Of a stretch of DNA of 23,674 nt, positions 14,774-22,885 are shown piece by piece; within the stretch, counting starts at the first letter, position 1, and each line of letters starts with the position of its first letter. The notes under the pieces are model-generated. The model saw only the letters and a program-made list of their open reading frames with translations. It did not search any database and was not told where the DNA came from. Both the position numbers and the translations under genes were made by a program. The stretch is from JAVBRU01 sp031547595 (GTDB lineage: Bacteria > Bacillota > Clostridia > Christensenellales > Aristaeellaceae). The stretch spans positions 1 through 23,674 of the forward strand of contig JAVBRU010000028.1 of assembly GCA_031547595.1 (NCBI GenBank), read 5' to 3'.

Positions 14774-16966
14774 ATGGCGTATACCGCGTATGAATGCATG
14801 ACGCTGGAGCAAATGCTGGCGCGCATCAAGAAGTATGATGTGGGCGAGGGCTGCCAGCTGGTGGAGCGCGCTTACCTGTTTGCGGAAAAGGCGCACGAAG
14901 GCCAGAAACGCAAGAGTGGCGAGCCGTATATCGTGCACCCCATGTTTGTGGCCAGCATTTTGGCCGAATTGATGATCGACCCGCCCACCATCGCCGCCGC
15001 CCTCCTGCATGACACGGTGGAGGATTGTGATACTGTCACTTTGCAGGTGATCCATAACGAGTTTGGCGACGAAGTGGCGCGCCTGGTGGACGGCGTCACA
15101 AAGCTCGAAAAACTGGACTTTGCCGACCGCGAGGAGCAACAGGCCGAGTCGCTTCGCAAAATGATCCTGGCCATGAGCAAGGACATCCGCGTGGTGCTGA
15201 TCAAGCTGGCCGACCGCCTGCACAACATGCGCACCATGCGCTTCCAGGCGCCGGAGCGGCAGGTGGCCATCGCGCGGGAAACGCTGGATATTTATGCGCC
15301 GCTGGCGCACCGCCTGGGCGTGTATGCCATCAAGCAGGAGCTTGAGGATCTGGCGCTTCGCTATATCGACCCGGAGGGTTATCAGGATGTGGCGCGCAAG
15401 GTGGGCATGAAGCGTGCCGAGCGCGAGGAAAATATCAAGCTGGTGATCTCCGAGCTATCGGCCAAGCTGGACGAGGCGGGTCTGAAGCATTACGACATCG
15501 ACGGCCGCCCGAAGCATCTGTACAGCATCTACCGCAAAATGGTGATCCAGAACAAGCCGTTTGATCAGATTTACGATTTGATTGCGGTGCGGGTGATCGT
15601 GGACAGCGTGCCCGATTGCTATCTGGCGCTGGGCTGTGCGCACACGCTGTGGAACCAGGTGCCCGGCCGCTTTAAGGATTATATTTCGGTGCCCAAGGCC
15701 AATATGTACCGCAGCCTTCACACCACCGTTATCGGTGGGCGGCGTATTCCCTTCCCGTTTGAAATCCAGATCAGAACCTGGGAAATGCACCGCATTGCGG
15801 AATACGGCATCGCCGCGCACTGGCGCTATAAAGAGGGCAGCGCCGCCAGCGATAAGCTGGACGAGAAGCTCTATTGGCTGCGCCAGATCCTGGATTGGCA
15901 AACGGAAACGCGCGACAGCCACGAGTTTATGGACAGCCTGAAAACTGACCTGTTTTCCGAGGAAGTGTTCCTCTTTACGCCCAAGGGCGACATCATCTCC
16001 ATGCAGCGCGGCGCGACGCCGCTGGATTTTGCCTACCGCATTCACTCGCAGGTGGGCAACTCCTGCGTAGGCTCCAAGATCAACGGCAAAATGGTGCCGC
16101 TGGATACCGAGCTGCAAACGGGCGACCGTGTAGAGATTATGACGTCCTCCGCCTCCAAGGGCCCCAGCATGGACTGGCTGAAAATCGTCAAAACCCAGCA
16201 AGCCAAGGCGAAAATCCGGCAGTTTTTCAAGCGCGAACTGCGCGGGGAGAACGTGCAAAAAGGCCACGATATGCTGGAGCACGAGGCCAAGCGCCGCGGC
16301 GTGAAGCTGGGCGATTATACCAAGCCGGAGTATTACGAGCCGCTGCTCAAAAAATACATGTTCCAGGAGCTGGAGGACATCTACGGCGCGATCGGTTATG
16401 GCGGCGTGGCTGCGGTGTATGTGCTGGCACGCCTGATCGACGAAAAGACGCGCAAGGAAGCCCCGCCCGCACCCAAGGTGCCGCTTATCCCCGAAACACC
16501 GCCGCCCCCGCCCCGCGGCAAGCCCACCAACGGCATCTATGTGCACGGCGAATCCGGCATGCTGGTGCGCTTTGCGCACTGCTGCAATCCGGTGCTGGGC
16601 GATGATATCGTGGGCTATATCACGCGCGGGCGCGGCGTCACCGTGCACAAGAGCGATTGCGTCAACGCCCTGCACAGCGAGCCGGAGCGCGCCATCTCCG
16701 TCTCCTGGGCGGATGAGGGCACGGGCAAGTTCAACGCCAATATCCAGATCATCTGCTACGATCACCCAAGCCTCCTTGGCGAGTTGACGGTGTTTGTGGA
16801 TGATATGGGCGTGTCCATCACGGCGATGTCCGTGAAGATCAACAAAAACAAGACCTGCACCATCACCATGACCGTGCAGGTAGAAAACCGCGAGCAGCTG
16901 GATAACGCGCTCAAGAAGCTGCAAAAACGCTCGGACATCATCGAGGCGTACCGCAGCGTCAATTAA
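14774..16966 (+). CDS. rel: Bifunctional (p)ppGpp synthetase/hydrolase Rel
   Basis: Rel makes and degrades the alarmone (p)ppGpp in response to amino-acid starvation. The 730-residue protein has the full long-RSH layout. The hydrolase HD domain (about 30-180) has H55, H79-D80 and E83-D84 intact. The synthetase domain (about 225-350) has Y-D-L-I-A-V-R-V-I-V, the R-F-K-D motif at 299-302 (the bifunctional Rel type, as opposed to EXDD in RelA), and E-I-Q-I-R-T. A TGS domain follows (about 396-458), then a helical region, a Pro-rich linker (about 560-580), a zinc-finger-like region with H-C-C-N-P (near 602-606), and a C-terminal ACT domain (about 660-730). Both activities should therefore be present. 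ATG 14774 follows AAGGAGGG (14761-14768). The last eight bases overlap the convergent gene on the minus strand. Confidence 0.95.
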   Translation: MAYTAYECMTLEQMLARIKKYDVGEGCQLVERAYLFAEKAHEGQKRKSGEPYIVHPMFVASILAELMIDPPTIAAALLHDTVEDCDTVTLQVIHNEFGDEVARLVDGVTKLEKLDFADREEQQAESLRKMILAMSKDIRVVLIKLADRLHNMRTMRFQAPERQVAIARETLDIYAPLAHRLGVYAIKQELEDLALRYIDPEGYQDVARKVGMKRAEREENIKLVISELSAKLDEAGLKHYDIDGRPKHLYSIYRKMVIQNKPFDQIYDLIAVRVIVDSVPDCYLALGCAHTLWNQVPGRFKDYISVPKANMYRSLHTTVIGGRRIPFPFEIQIRTWEMHRIAEYGIAAHWRYKEGSAASDKLDEKLYWLRQILDWQTETRDSHEFMDSLKTDLFSEEVFLFTPKGDIISMQRGATPLDFAYRIHSQVGNSCVGSKINGKMVPLDTELQTGDRVEIMTSSASKGPSMDWLKIVKTQQAKAKIRQFFKRELRGENVQKGHDMLEHEAKRRGVKLGDYTKPEYYEPLLKKYMFQELEDIYGAIGYGGVAAVYVLARLIDEKTRKEAPPAPKVPLIPETPPPPPRGKPTNGIYVHGESGMLVRFAHCCNPVLGDDIVGYITRGRGVTVHKSDCVNALHSEPERAISVSWADEGTGKFNANIQIICYDHPSLLGELTVFVDDMGVSITAMSVKINKNKTCTITMTVQVENREQLDNALKKLQKRSDIIEAYRSVN

Positions 16967-18200
16967 ATTTGTATAGTGGCTCTGCCTCTAGGATGGCGCG
17001 CAGCGTGGTTTCAAAGCGCGCAAGCGCGGTGTCCTGGTTGATTTTTCCTGTCAAGTAGTCGCTGAGAATCCCAGCGGTGCGCAGGTTTTGCTCAAACGAT
17101 CCAATGCTGACCCTGCTGTGCTTTCGGGCTTTTTCATAGGCACGATAGGAGGACTCGCTGATCGGCTTGCCCCACCACCAGCACATTTCCTTGAACCACT
17201 CTGTATTTTGCTTTTGATTTTCTTTGATAATGGAGACCATATCACCCCGGACGGAGCTGGAGAAGGGATATGTCATTTGCACTTCCTTTTGTACAAACGA
17301 CTCCAGAAACGCTACCGCCAAGGCGATATTGCCGCAATCCCGGCTGACGAAGCCTGCACGCAATGAAGTGGGATTACTGTTGCTTTTTTCTATGCCAGGT
17401 ATGGTATAGCAACTTTGCCTAAAACCGGGATTGTCCCACCACATGAACATTCTGTTGAGCTGGAAGGTCATTAGATCGGCCGGGGGAAATGCCTCGCCCT
17501 CCAAGGTGATAACAGGCGGGATGCGCAGCAATCCGCTTTCATACATGCCTTTCCATGCCGATAGCGTTTGCATAATCTCCTGCGTTTCAAAATTAATCTC
17601 CTCTCCAACATAGGCCATCAGGTTGAGCTGCTGCGCCAAAAAGGAAATGCCGCCCATGAATGCGTTGGAGGATTTTTGAGGGTACCCAAAAAGCACTGCA
17701 CGTTGATACAGCCTCTCCCATGTCATTACGCCATCCATAAAAAAGCCTGCGACCAGCGGATCATGCGCTGTGATCAATTCGTCTTGGGTATAAATCATGT
17801 AAGTGCCGGCAAACAGCGGTATGGCCACCAGCTCGCCTTGTGTATTTTGCAAAAAATCCGTCAGCAGACAGTCTTTTCGTGTTGCCGCAGACACATAATC
17901 CGCAATGGAAACGAACTGCGCACAGCGAAGAGCCGCATAGATGTTGGTTGTGGTGCTGGAAAAGATGTAAACATCTGCCTTGCTCTCAACATCAGGTTTC
18001 CCGTTGTGAATGATTACTTCAACCTCGCAATCCGGATGCTTTTCTTTGAAAAACGCCAGCCCTGCCGCTTCCAGTGTATCTGTAAAATAGCCTTCATAGC
18101 ACACGGCAACGGTCAATTTTTCGCGGGCGTTTGCAGGAGGTAATAGATGGACGAGGCAAAGACACGCAATGCACAACACCGCCGTCCAATGTTTTTTCAT
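16959..18200 (-). CDS. Secreted solute-binding-like protein (paralogue B)
   Basis: A 413-residue protein with a signal peptide (basic start, hydrophobic stretch, then A-N-A before about residue 26). No lipobox cysteine lies at the cleavage site, so it should be freely secreted, unlike most Gram-positive solute-binding proteins. The mature part opens with a beta strand L-T-V-A-V and has the two-lobe alternating pattern of MalE-type (family 1) binding proteins: the K-x-x-x-F-x-x-x-H-P-D start around 50-58, G-Y-P and aromatic-rich central part, and a helical C-terminus. It overlaps rel tail-to-tail by eight bases. It lies 17 bases behind the upstream paralogue with AAAGG about 10 bases before the ATG, so the two form one transcript. 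No permease or ATPase is nearby, so transport is doubtful. Ligand unknown. Confidence 0.7.
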   Translation of the reverse strand: MKKHWTAVLCIACLCLVHLLPPANAREKLTVAVCYEGYFTDTLEAAGLAFFKEKHPDCEVEVIIHNGKPDVESKADVYIFSSTTTNIYAALRCAQFVSIADYVSAATRKDCLLTDFLQNTQGELVAIPLFAGTYMIYTQDELITAHDPLVAGFFMDGVMTWERLYQRAVLFGYPQKSSNAFMGGISFLAQQLNLMAYVGEEINFETQEIMQTLSAWKGMYESGLLRIPPVITLEGEAFPPADLMTFQLNRMFMWWDNPGFRQSCYTIPGIEKSNSNPTSLRAGFVSRDCGNIALAVAFLESFVQKEVQMTYPFSSSVRGDMVSIIKENQKQNTEWFKEMCWWWGKPISESSYRAYEKARKHSRVSIGSFEQNLRTAGILSDYLTGKINQDTALARFETTLRAILEAEPLYKFN

Positions 18201-18217
18201 AGAGAACCATCCTTTCG

Positions 18218-19543
18218 CTATTCATTCTCCGTTGCAACCATATACATCATGTGATCCAGCCGCTCCAGAAAGTCCTTTTCATCTATGGCCCCATCGGCGT
18301 ATAGCATGTAGTTGGTGTAGAGCAGCGTATCGACCTCCAGCTTTTCGTAGATGGAATCCCCTTTGATACGGAAATAGGGCACAATATTCTGCCGATAATG
18401 CGCGATGGTTTCTTCCGTTACCCAGTATTCTTTCACATTCTCATACAAAGTCCTCGTTGACGACAGCAGTGAAGCATAATAAGCCACCTGATCCGGCTCT
18501 GCATTTGCAAGCAGCTGCTCAAGCTGTGTGATTTTCGCGGCGTATTCTTCCCGGAGGCTTTCATAGTGCGGGTTTTTCACCGTGATTTGGTGCTCTGGGG
18601 CCATGGGCATCAGCTCCCGCATATCCTGTTGGGCGACAAGCAGACGCATCAGTTCCATGGCCTGCTCGGGATAGCGCGTGTAGGGATTGATGATCAGGCA
18701 GACGAAAGCGACCTCCACCACGGGTTCATCCTCCCGGGTGGCCGAAATGGCTACCGGGAACTGTTGATTGTTTTCCAGCAGAAGCCTTGCGGGAAACGCC
18801 TTGTCGGCAAATTGCAGCAGCGTATGCCGTGGGCCGCCGTCTTCGGCGGAAACTTCTTTGAAAAAAGCATCCAGACTGGAAAACAGCTTGCTGAATTGTT
18901 GGGTGTTATACCGCAAAGGCTCTCCATCGCGCAGCATTTTTGCGCGATAGAGGGTAAACGCGCAGTTGACCAGCGGATTATTATCAAAGTAGAGGATGGC
19001 GTAATCCTCCTCCAGCTGGTCATGCGTGCGCACCAAGTCAATCATATCCTGCAGCGAAGAAGGAATGTCCTGCGCTCCGAGCGAAAGTGCAACCGCTGTT
19101 TGATCATTCCACATACAGATGGGGCCGACATTCATCGATAGGGGATAGGCACCGATGATATGTTCCTCCGGCATAAAAAGCTCCCGAAATTCCGGGTAGA
19201 GGGATGAAACACGTTCCGCTATCGTATCGATTGGTGCCAGATCCACATAATACCCCTTTTTTAGCAGCTCCTGCACGCCGCCATATTGGGTGGATAGGCA
19301 AAAAATATCAAGGTAAGGGTCCTTCGTCAATAGGTCCTCCTTCACATGCTGTTCGCCCATCAAATAGTCATACTCTATAACAAACTCTGGATACTTTTCT
19401 GCCAGCGCGACCTGAACAATATTTTGCTGCTCCTGAGAAAACCCGCAGAATTGTACGCGCAGGGTTTGCTGCTGCGCGTGGCAGGCGAAAAAAGAAAGAA
19501 ACAGCATACAGAATGCGAGGAGACCAGCTGCTGCTTTTTTCAT
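18218..19543 (-). CDS. Secreted solute-binding-like protein (paralogue A)
   Basis: A 441-residue protein with an N-terminal signal peptide (M-K-K-A-A-A, hydrophobic run, C-H-A before about residue 24). A cysteine occurs at 21, but its surroundings (F-F-A-C) are a poor lipobox. The mature protein starts T-L-R-V-Q-F-C-G-F, then A-x-x-x-K-Y-P-E-F, in the manner of family 1 extracellular binding proteins. It shares overall layout with the downstream neighbour, including a helical C-terminal region (about 330-441) ending in a Y-x-D-G-x-I-x-x-x-x-F-L pattern comparable to G-K-I-N-Q-D-T-A at the neighbour's end, so they appear paralogous. An AGGGAGG site sits 10 bases before the ATG. A terminator separates it from the upstream small secreted gene. 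The function is not recognisable beyond the fold class. Confidence 0.7.
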   Translation of the reverse strand: MKKAAAGLLAFCMLFLSFFACHAQQQTLRVQFCGFSQEQQNIVQVALAEKYPEFVIEYDYLMGEQHVKEDLLTKDPYLDIFCLSTQYGGVQELLKKGYYVDLAPIDTIAERVSSLYPEFRELFMPEEHIIGAYPLSMNVGPICMWNDQTAVALSLGAQDIPSSLQDMIDLVRTHDQLEEDYAILYFDNNPLVNCAFTLYRAKMLRDGEPLRYNTQQFSKLFSSLDAFFKEVSAEDGGPRHTLLQFADKAFPARLLLENNQQFPVAISATREDEPVVEVAFVCLIINPYTRYPEQAMELMRLLVAQQDMRELMPMAPEHQITVKNPHYESLREEYAAKITQLEQLLANAEPDQVAYYASLLSSTRTLYENVKEYWVTEETIAHYRQNIVPYFRIKGDSIYEKLEVDTLLYTNYMLYADGAIDEKDFLERLDHMMYMVATENE

Positions 19544-19575
19544 GTTGCTTTCCTCCCTTCAATGTATGGCATGCT

Positions 19576-19621
19576 GAATAAAACAAGGGCATCTGCGAGG
19601 CCTGTGGGTCGCAGATGCCCT
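19576..19621 (-). terminator. Terminator behind the small secreted protein gene
   Basis: A 13-bp perfect stem (arms 19586-19598 and 19609-19621) with a 10-base loop, followed on the minus strand by TTGTTTTATT. It lies seven bases past the stop of the small secreted gene and about 30 bases ahead of the next minus-strand gene, so reading on into that gene needs partial read-through or a hidden promoter. Confidence 0.85.
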
Positions 19622-19627
19622 GATGGC

Positions 19628-20044
19628 CTACGGGATTAGAGTGTAGGTGATGTGAATTTCATAGGGGTAAGCGGCCGAGTCCTTCGTTAGTTCATAGCAA
19701 TAGTAATGTGTTGAGGATGAGGAAAAGATGGGCGGGGTTATCATGGAGCTGGAGACATTGCTGTAGCTTCCACTTTGCCAAGAGTTGGTGAGATCTACTC
19801 TGCGGTTATGTGTTTTGATTGTAATGGGCGTATTGGGATGCGAAGTGCCAGTAAACGATATTGAAAAACTGCCGTCGCCTCTTATGTATCGATTTGGGAA
19901 GTGATAGTTGAGAAAAAAGCCGGATGGGAACGATCTGGTTTCCGTAATCAGGGAATCTACGCCGATCGTTGGGTAGGCTAGGGCGGAGAAAAGGCATGTT
20001 GCGCACAGCAGCAACACAACCAGCAAGAATATTCCTTTCTTCAT
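19628..20044 (-). CDS. Small secreted protein, function unknown
   Basis: The ATG at 20044 is chosen because AAAGGAG lies 10 bases upstream and the protein then opens with a signal peptide: M-K-K-G, a run of Leu/Val/Phe, then S-A-L-A before about residue 24. The 138-residue product has about 115 mature residues, rich in Ser, Thr, Tyr and Asn with alternating hydrophobic positions, so probably a small beta-sandwich; it ends in an E-I-H-I-T-Y-T strand. There is a single Cys in the mature part, arguing against disulfides. I recognise no family. A 19-codon frame directly upstream overlaps its start by four bases (listed separately). It probably works with the two solute-binding-like proteins that follow in the same direction, but that is only context. 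Confidence 0.65.
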   Translation of the reverse strand: MKKGIFLLVVLLLCATCLFSALAYPTIGVDSLITETRSFPSGFFLNYHFPNRYIRGDGSFSISFTGTSHPNTPITIKTHNRRVDLTNSWQSGSYSNVSSSMITPPIFSSSSTHYYCYELTKDSAAYPYEIHITYTLIP

Positions 20045-20100
20045 GAATGAGCATCTCCTTTCCGAAGCTTGGGGGTGCAAAAGAAAACAGACAAGATCAT
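20041..20100 (-). CDS. 19-codon upstream ORF coupled to the small secreted gene
   Basis: ATG 20100 follows AGGAGGTGA with eight bases between AGGAGG and the ATG, an almost exact complement of the 16S rRNA tail and the strongest ribosome site in the region. The 19-residue peptide (hydrophobic start, basic C-terminal half, one Cys) ends at TGA 20041-20043, which overlaps the next ATG as ATGA. This arrangement normally couples translation of the second frame to the first. It may be a leader peptide, a tiny functional protein, or chance; the peptide has no recognised motif. Confidence 0.5.
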   Translation of the reverse strand: MILSVFFCTPKLRKGDAHS

Positions 20101-20365
20101 TGGACTCACCTCCTGATGATGCGGTCATGCTTGCTCAATATAGTTCGTATGAAGGGCAAGAGAAGAAGGAAAACGGGCGATCCTGCCTGAAGTCAGAAGG
20201 AGTATATGGACGCTATGAAGGGCGTTGCTGTAAAATGGGAATAAGGTTTATTTTACCATTCATCTATACAACGCAATACATAGTCTATTTATTGCATATA
20301 ATTGGAATTTTCTTTTCAAAAACTTACCGGATATATAGACATTGCTGCATTTTGTTATCGCATAC
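20101..20365. other. Divergent intergenic region between the minus-strand block and dtd
   Basis: About 265 bases separating divergent transcripts. It becomes very A/T-rich from about 20230 to 20365. On the minus strand TAAAAT (20250-20255) has TTGCGT (20271-20276) ahead at only 15 bases, a weak promoter candidate for the secreted block. No RNA gene or further coding frame is convincing. The plus-strand promoter of dtd begins at 20366. Confidence 0.4.
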
Positions 20366-20394
20366 TTGTTCCGGTTCCGATTCGATGGTATAAT
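20366..20394 (+). promoter_or_regulatory. Extended -10 promoter of the dtd operon
   Basis: TATAAT (20389-20394) is preceded by TGG (20386-20388), the TGn of an extended -10 element. A weak -35, TTGTTC (20366-20371), lies at 17 bases. The expected start near 20401 leaves a leader of about 22 bases before dtd. Confidence 0.78.
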
Positions 20395-20422
20395 GAGGCA
20401 TCTAGGCGGGTGAAGGAGTAGT

Positions 20423-20872
20423 ATGCGTTGTGTTGTGCAGCGCGTCACAGACGCGCAGGTCACCGTGGATGGGCAGGTCGTGGGGCAAATCGGCCCCGGC
20501 CTGTGCGTGCTGGTGGGGGTAGAGAAGGGCGATACCGAAAAGGACGCGCAGTATATGGCGGGCAAGATCGCCAAGCTGCGCATTTTTGAGGATGCTGATG
20601 ACAAGATGAACCTGTCTGTGCTGGACAAGGGCGGCGCGGTACTGGCGGTCAGTCAGTTCACGCTGCTGGGCGATGCCAGGGGGCAAAATCGCCCCGGCTT
20701 TACGCAAGCGGAGCTGCCGGAGCCCGCCAATGCCCTGTATGAGGCGCTGTGCGCCGGGCTTGTTTCGCTTGGCGTGCCCGTGCAAAAGGGCGTTTTCCGC
20801 ACGCATATGCAGGTGCACCTCACAAACGATGGCCCTGTGACCTTGCTGTTGGACAGCAAAAAGCTGTTTTGA
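20423..20872 (+). CDS. dtd: D-aminoacyl-tRNA deacylase
   Basis: This cytoplasmic enzyme removes D-amino acids wrongly attached to tRNA. The 149-residue length is normal. The family signature S-Q-F-T-L (77-81), followed by L-G-D, and the C-terminal N-D-G-P-V-T (135-140), which supplies the cross-subunit Gly-cisPro motif, are both intact; together they form the active site at the dimer interface. The usual G-x-F-G-A-x-M segment reads G-V-F-R-T-H-M (123-129) here, a mild departure outside those motifs. AAGGAG (20413-20418) precedes the ATG. It is the first gene of an operon; the next start lies 11 bases after its stop. In Clostridia dtd often follows rel directly, whereas here the minus-strand block lies between. 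Confidence 0.95.
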   Translation: MRCVVQRVTDAQVTVDGQVVGQIGPGLCVLVGVEKGDTEKDAQYMAGKIAKLRIFEDADDKMNLSVLDKGGAVLAVSQFTLLGDARGQNRPGFTQAELPEPANALYEALCAGLVSLGVPVQKGVFRTHMQVHLTNDGPVTLLLDSKKLF

Positions 20873-20883
20873 GGGATAAGACG

Positions 20884-21465
20884 ATGCAGATTGAAACCTT
20901 GGTGCTGGGTGCGCTGTCCACCAACTGCTATCTGATCTCGGATGGCGAGGATGTGGTGGTGATCGACCCTGCGGCGCAGAGCGAGCGGATTTTTGAAGCG
21001 TTGGCGGGCCGAAAGGTTGCCGCCGTGCTCATGACCCACGGGCATTTTGACCATACGGGCGCGCTTTCTGCGTTTGCGGGCACGCCCATCTACATGCATC
21101 CGGCGGATGATGTGATGCTGACCGATGCCAAATGGAGCGTGGGCGCGCGCTTTCAGGATACCGCGCCGCGCCCGGAAGCCACACATTTTGTGCAAGAGGG
21201 CAAGGTGCTTGATATTGCGGGCATGAGCATCCGCGTGCTGCACGTGCCCGGGCATACGCTGGGCAGCGTGTGCTATCAGGTGGGGGATGCGCTGTTCACC
21301 GGTGATACGCTGTTCAAGCACGGCTATGGCCGTGTGGATCATGCGGGCGGGGACATCAATACGTTAATGCAATCACTTAAACGGTTGCTCAGATTGCCGG
21401 AAGACGCGCGGGTGTTCCCCGGCCACGGCGCGGCCACCACATTGTTTGCGGAGCGTCATCCATGA
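20884..21465 (+). CDS. MBL-fold metallo-hydrolase (glyoxalase II-like)
   Basis: A 193-residue metallo-beta-lactamase-fold protein. The metal-binding motif T-H-G-H-F-D-H places H52, H54, D56 and H57. Further ligands are the His in V-P-G-H-T (about 122), the Asp in F-T-G-D-T (about 141), and the His in P-G-H-G near the end, so the two-metal site is complete. The short form, without the C-terminal glyoxalase II substrate domain, is common in Firmicutes and often described as a hydroxyacylglutathione-hydrolase-like thioesterase, but the true substrate is usually unknown. ATG 20884 follows GAGGG (20871-20875); the frame is open upstream but that part is an alternate reading of dtd. It overlaps hemZ by four bases (ATGA). 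Confidence 0.88.
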   Translation: MQIETLVLGALSTNCYLISDGEDVVVIDPAAQSERIFEALAGRKVAAVLMTHGHFDHTGALSAFAGTPIYMHPADDVMLTDAKWSVGARFQDTAPRPEATHFVQEGKVLDIAGMSIRVLHVPGHTLGSVCYQVGDALFTGDTLFKHGYGRVDHAGGDINTLMQSLKRLLRLPEDARVFPGHGAATTLFAERHP

Positions 21466-22883
21466 TTGTCAGCCTGTACACCTGCACGCCGCAGTTCGCC
21501 AACGACATCGCCGATATGATCCGCGTGTTCTATGGCAGCATCACCCTCCTGCAAGACCAGCCGGGGGGCGATTTGACATTCGTGCACACCGAGGCCGTGG
21601 AAGGGGCTATCCGCACCTGCGAGGTGGTGTGCGGCACCGCCCGCACGGTGTATACAGAGGCACTGATGAACGACCCGCTGGAGGAAAAGCGCCTGCACAA
21701 GCGGCAGATCAAGCGCGCGGTGTTTGATGTGCTGAAAGAAATCACCGGGCAAGTGCCGCCCTGGGGCTCTTTGACGGGCATCCGCCCCACGCGGCTGGTC
21801 TATGCCGCGATGGACAAGGAGAAAACGCTGGAGGAAGCACTGCAAACAGTGCGGGATACCTTTGAGGTCTCCGAGCCCAAGCTGCGGCTGCTGCGGGATA
21901 TTGTCACCGTGCAGCGCGGCATCCCGTTGCCCCAGGCGGACGAAGTGGATATCTACATCGGCATCCCTTTTTGCACCACCCGCTGCGCGTATTGCACATT
22001 CCTCAGCGGCGAGGTGGGAAACGGCAACCAGCTTGCCCCTTATGTGGAGGCATTGACGCGGGAAATGGCGCTTACCCAGCAATTGATGCTGGACAAGGGC
22101 CTGCGCGTGCGCGCCCTGTATGTTGGCGGCGGCACGCCCACTTCTTTGCCGTGGGAGCTTTTAAAGCAAGTGATGGATGCGGCGCGGCCCTGGCTGCAGG
22201 CGGCGGAAGAAATTACAGTGGAGGCCGGGCGCCCGGATACTATTACCTTTGAAAAACTGCAGGTGCTGCGGGATGCAGGCACCACCCGCATCTCCATCAA
22301 CCCCCAGACCATGCACGATGAAACGCTGCGCCTGATTGGCCGGGGGCATACCCGGCAGCAGACCGAGGATGCGTACCGGCTGGCGCGCTCGCTGGGCTTT
22401 TCTCATATCAATATGGACTTAATCGCTGGTTTGCCTGGGGAAACCCTCGCTATGTTTGAGCAAACGCTGCTGTGGAGCGGTGGCCTCAGCCCCGAAAGCC
22501 TCACCGTGCATTCCCTGGCGCTCAAGCGCACCAGCCTGCTGAGCACTTTGCCGGATAGCGGCCTGGCGGCGCAGATGGTCGGGCAGGGAGAGCAGGCGGC
22601 GAGGGGCCGCGGCATGCTGCCCTATTACCTATACCGGCAAAAGTTTATGGCGGGGAACCTCGAAAACGTGGGGTATGCGCTGCCCGGCCACGCGTGCCGC
22701 TATAATATCGATATGATGGAAGAAACGGCGCATATCTTGGCCGTGGGCGCGGGCGCGATCAGCAAGCGCGTCTATCCTGCGCAGGGCAAAATCCTGCGTG
22801 CGCCCAACGTGAGTGAGATCACCCACTATTTGCAGCGGGTGGATGAAATGGCAGCGCGGAAAGCTGCCATCTGGGAGGAATAA
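21462..22883 (+). CDS. hemZ: HemZ-like radical SAM coproporphyrinogen dehydrogenase
   Basis: A 473-residue radical SAM protein in the oxygen-independent coproporphyrinogen III oxidase group. The iron-sulfur cluster motif C-x-x-x-C-x-x-C is at Cys171, Cys175 and Cys178. G-G-G-T-P-T follows (about 222-227), a SAM-contact motif of the family, and later strands include S-I-N-P-Q-T and N-M-D-L-I-A-G-L-P-G-E, all as in HemN/HemZ proteins. The long N-terminal region (about 1-160) before the radical SAM core is characteristic of HemZ rather than HemN or HemW. Family members are annotated for anaerobic haem synthesis, though proof of the reaction for HemZ is limited and no other haem gene is nearby. 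It starts within the end of the preceding gene and is followed after two bases by the GNAT-like gene. Confidence 0.9.
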   Translation: MIVSLYTCTPQFANDIADMIRVFYGSITLLQDQPGGDLTFVHTEAVEGAIRTCEVVCGTARTVYTEALMNDPLEEKRLHKRQIKRAVFDVLKEITGQVPPWGSLTGIRPTRLVYAAMDKEKTLEEALQTVRDTFEVSEPKLRLLRDIVTVQRGIPLPQADEVDIYIGIPFCTTRCAYCTFLSGEVGNGNQLAPYVEALTREMALTQQLMLDKGLRVRALYVGGGTPTSLPWELLKQVMDAARPWLQAAEEITVEAGRPDTITFEKLQVLRDAGTTRISINPQTMHDETLRLIGRGHTRQQTEDAYRLARSLGFSHINMDLIAGLPGETLAMFEQTLLWSGGLSPESLTVHSLALKRTSLLSTLPDSGLAAQMVGQGEQAARGRGMLPYYLYRQKFMAGNLENVGYALPGHACRYNIDMMEETAHILAVGAGAISKRVYPAQGKILRAPNVSEITHYLQRVDEMAARKAAIWEE

Positions 22884-22885
22884 AC

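Noticed and set aside
15455..16924. Long open frame on the minus strand opposite rel (489 codons)
   Set aside because: Rel is fully convincing on the plus strand; the reverse frame has antisense-like composition with no domain.
20043..20393. Plus-strand open frame of 116 codons ahead of dtd
   Set aside because: It has no ribosome site, runs through the minus-strand leader and the dtd promoter, and shows no family features.
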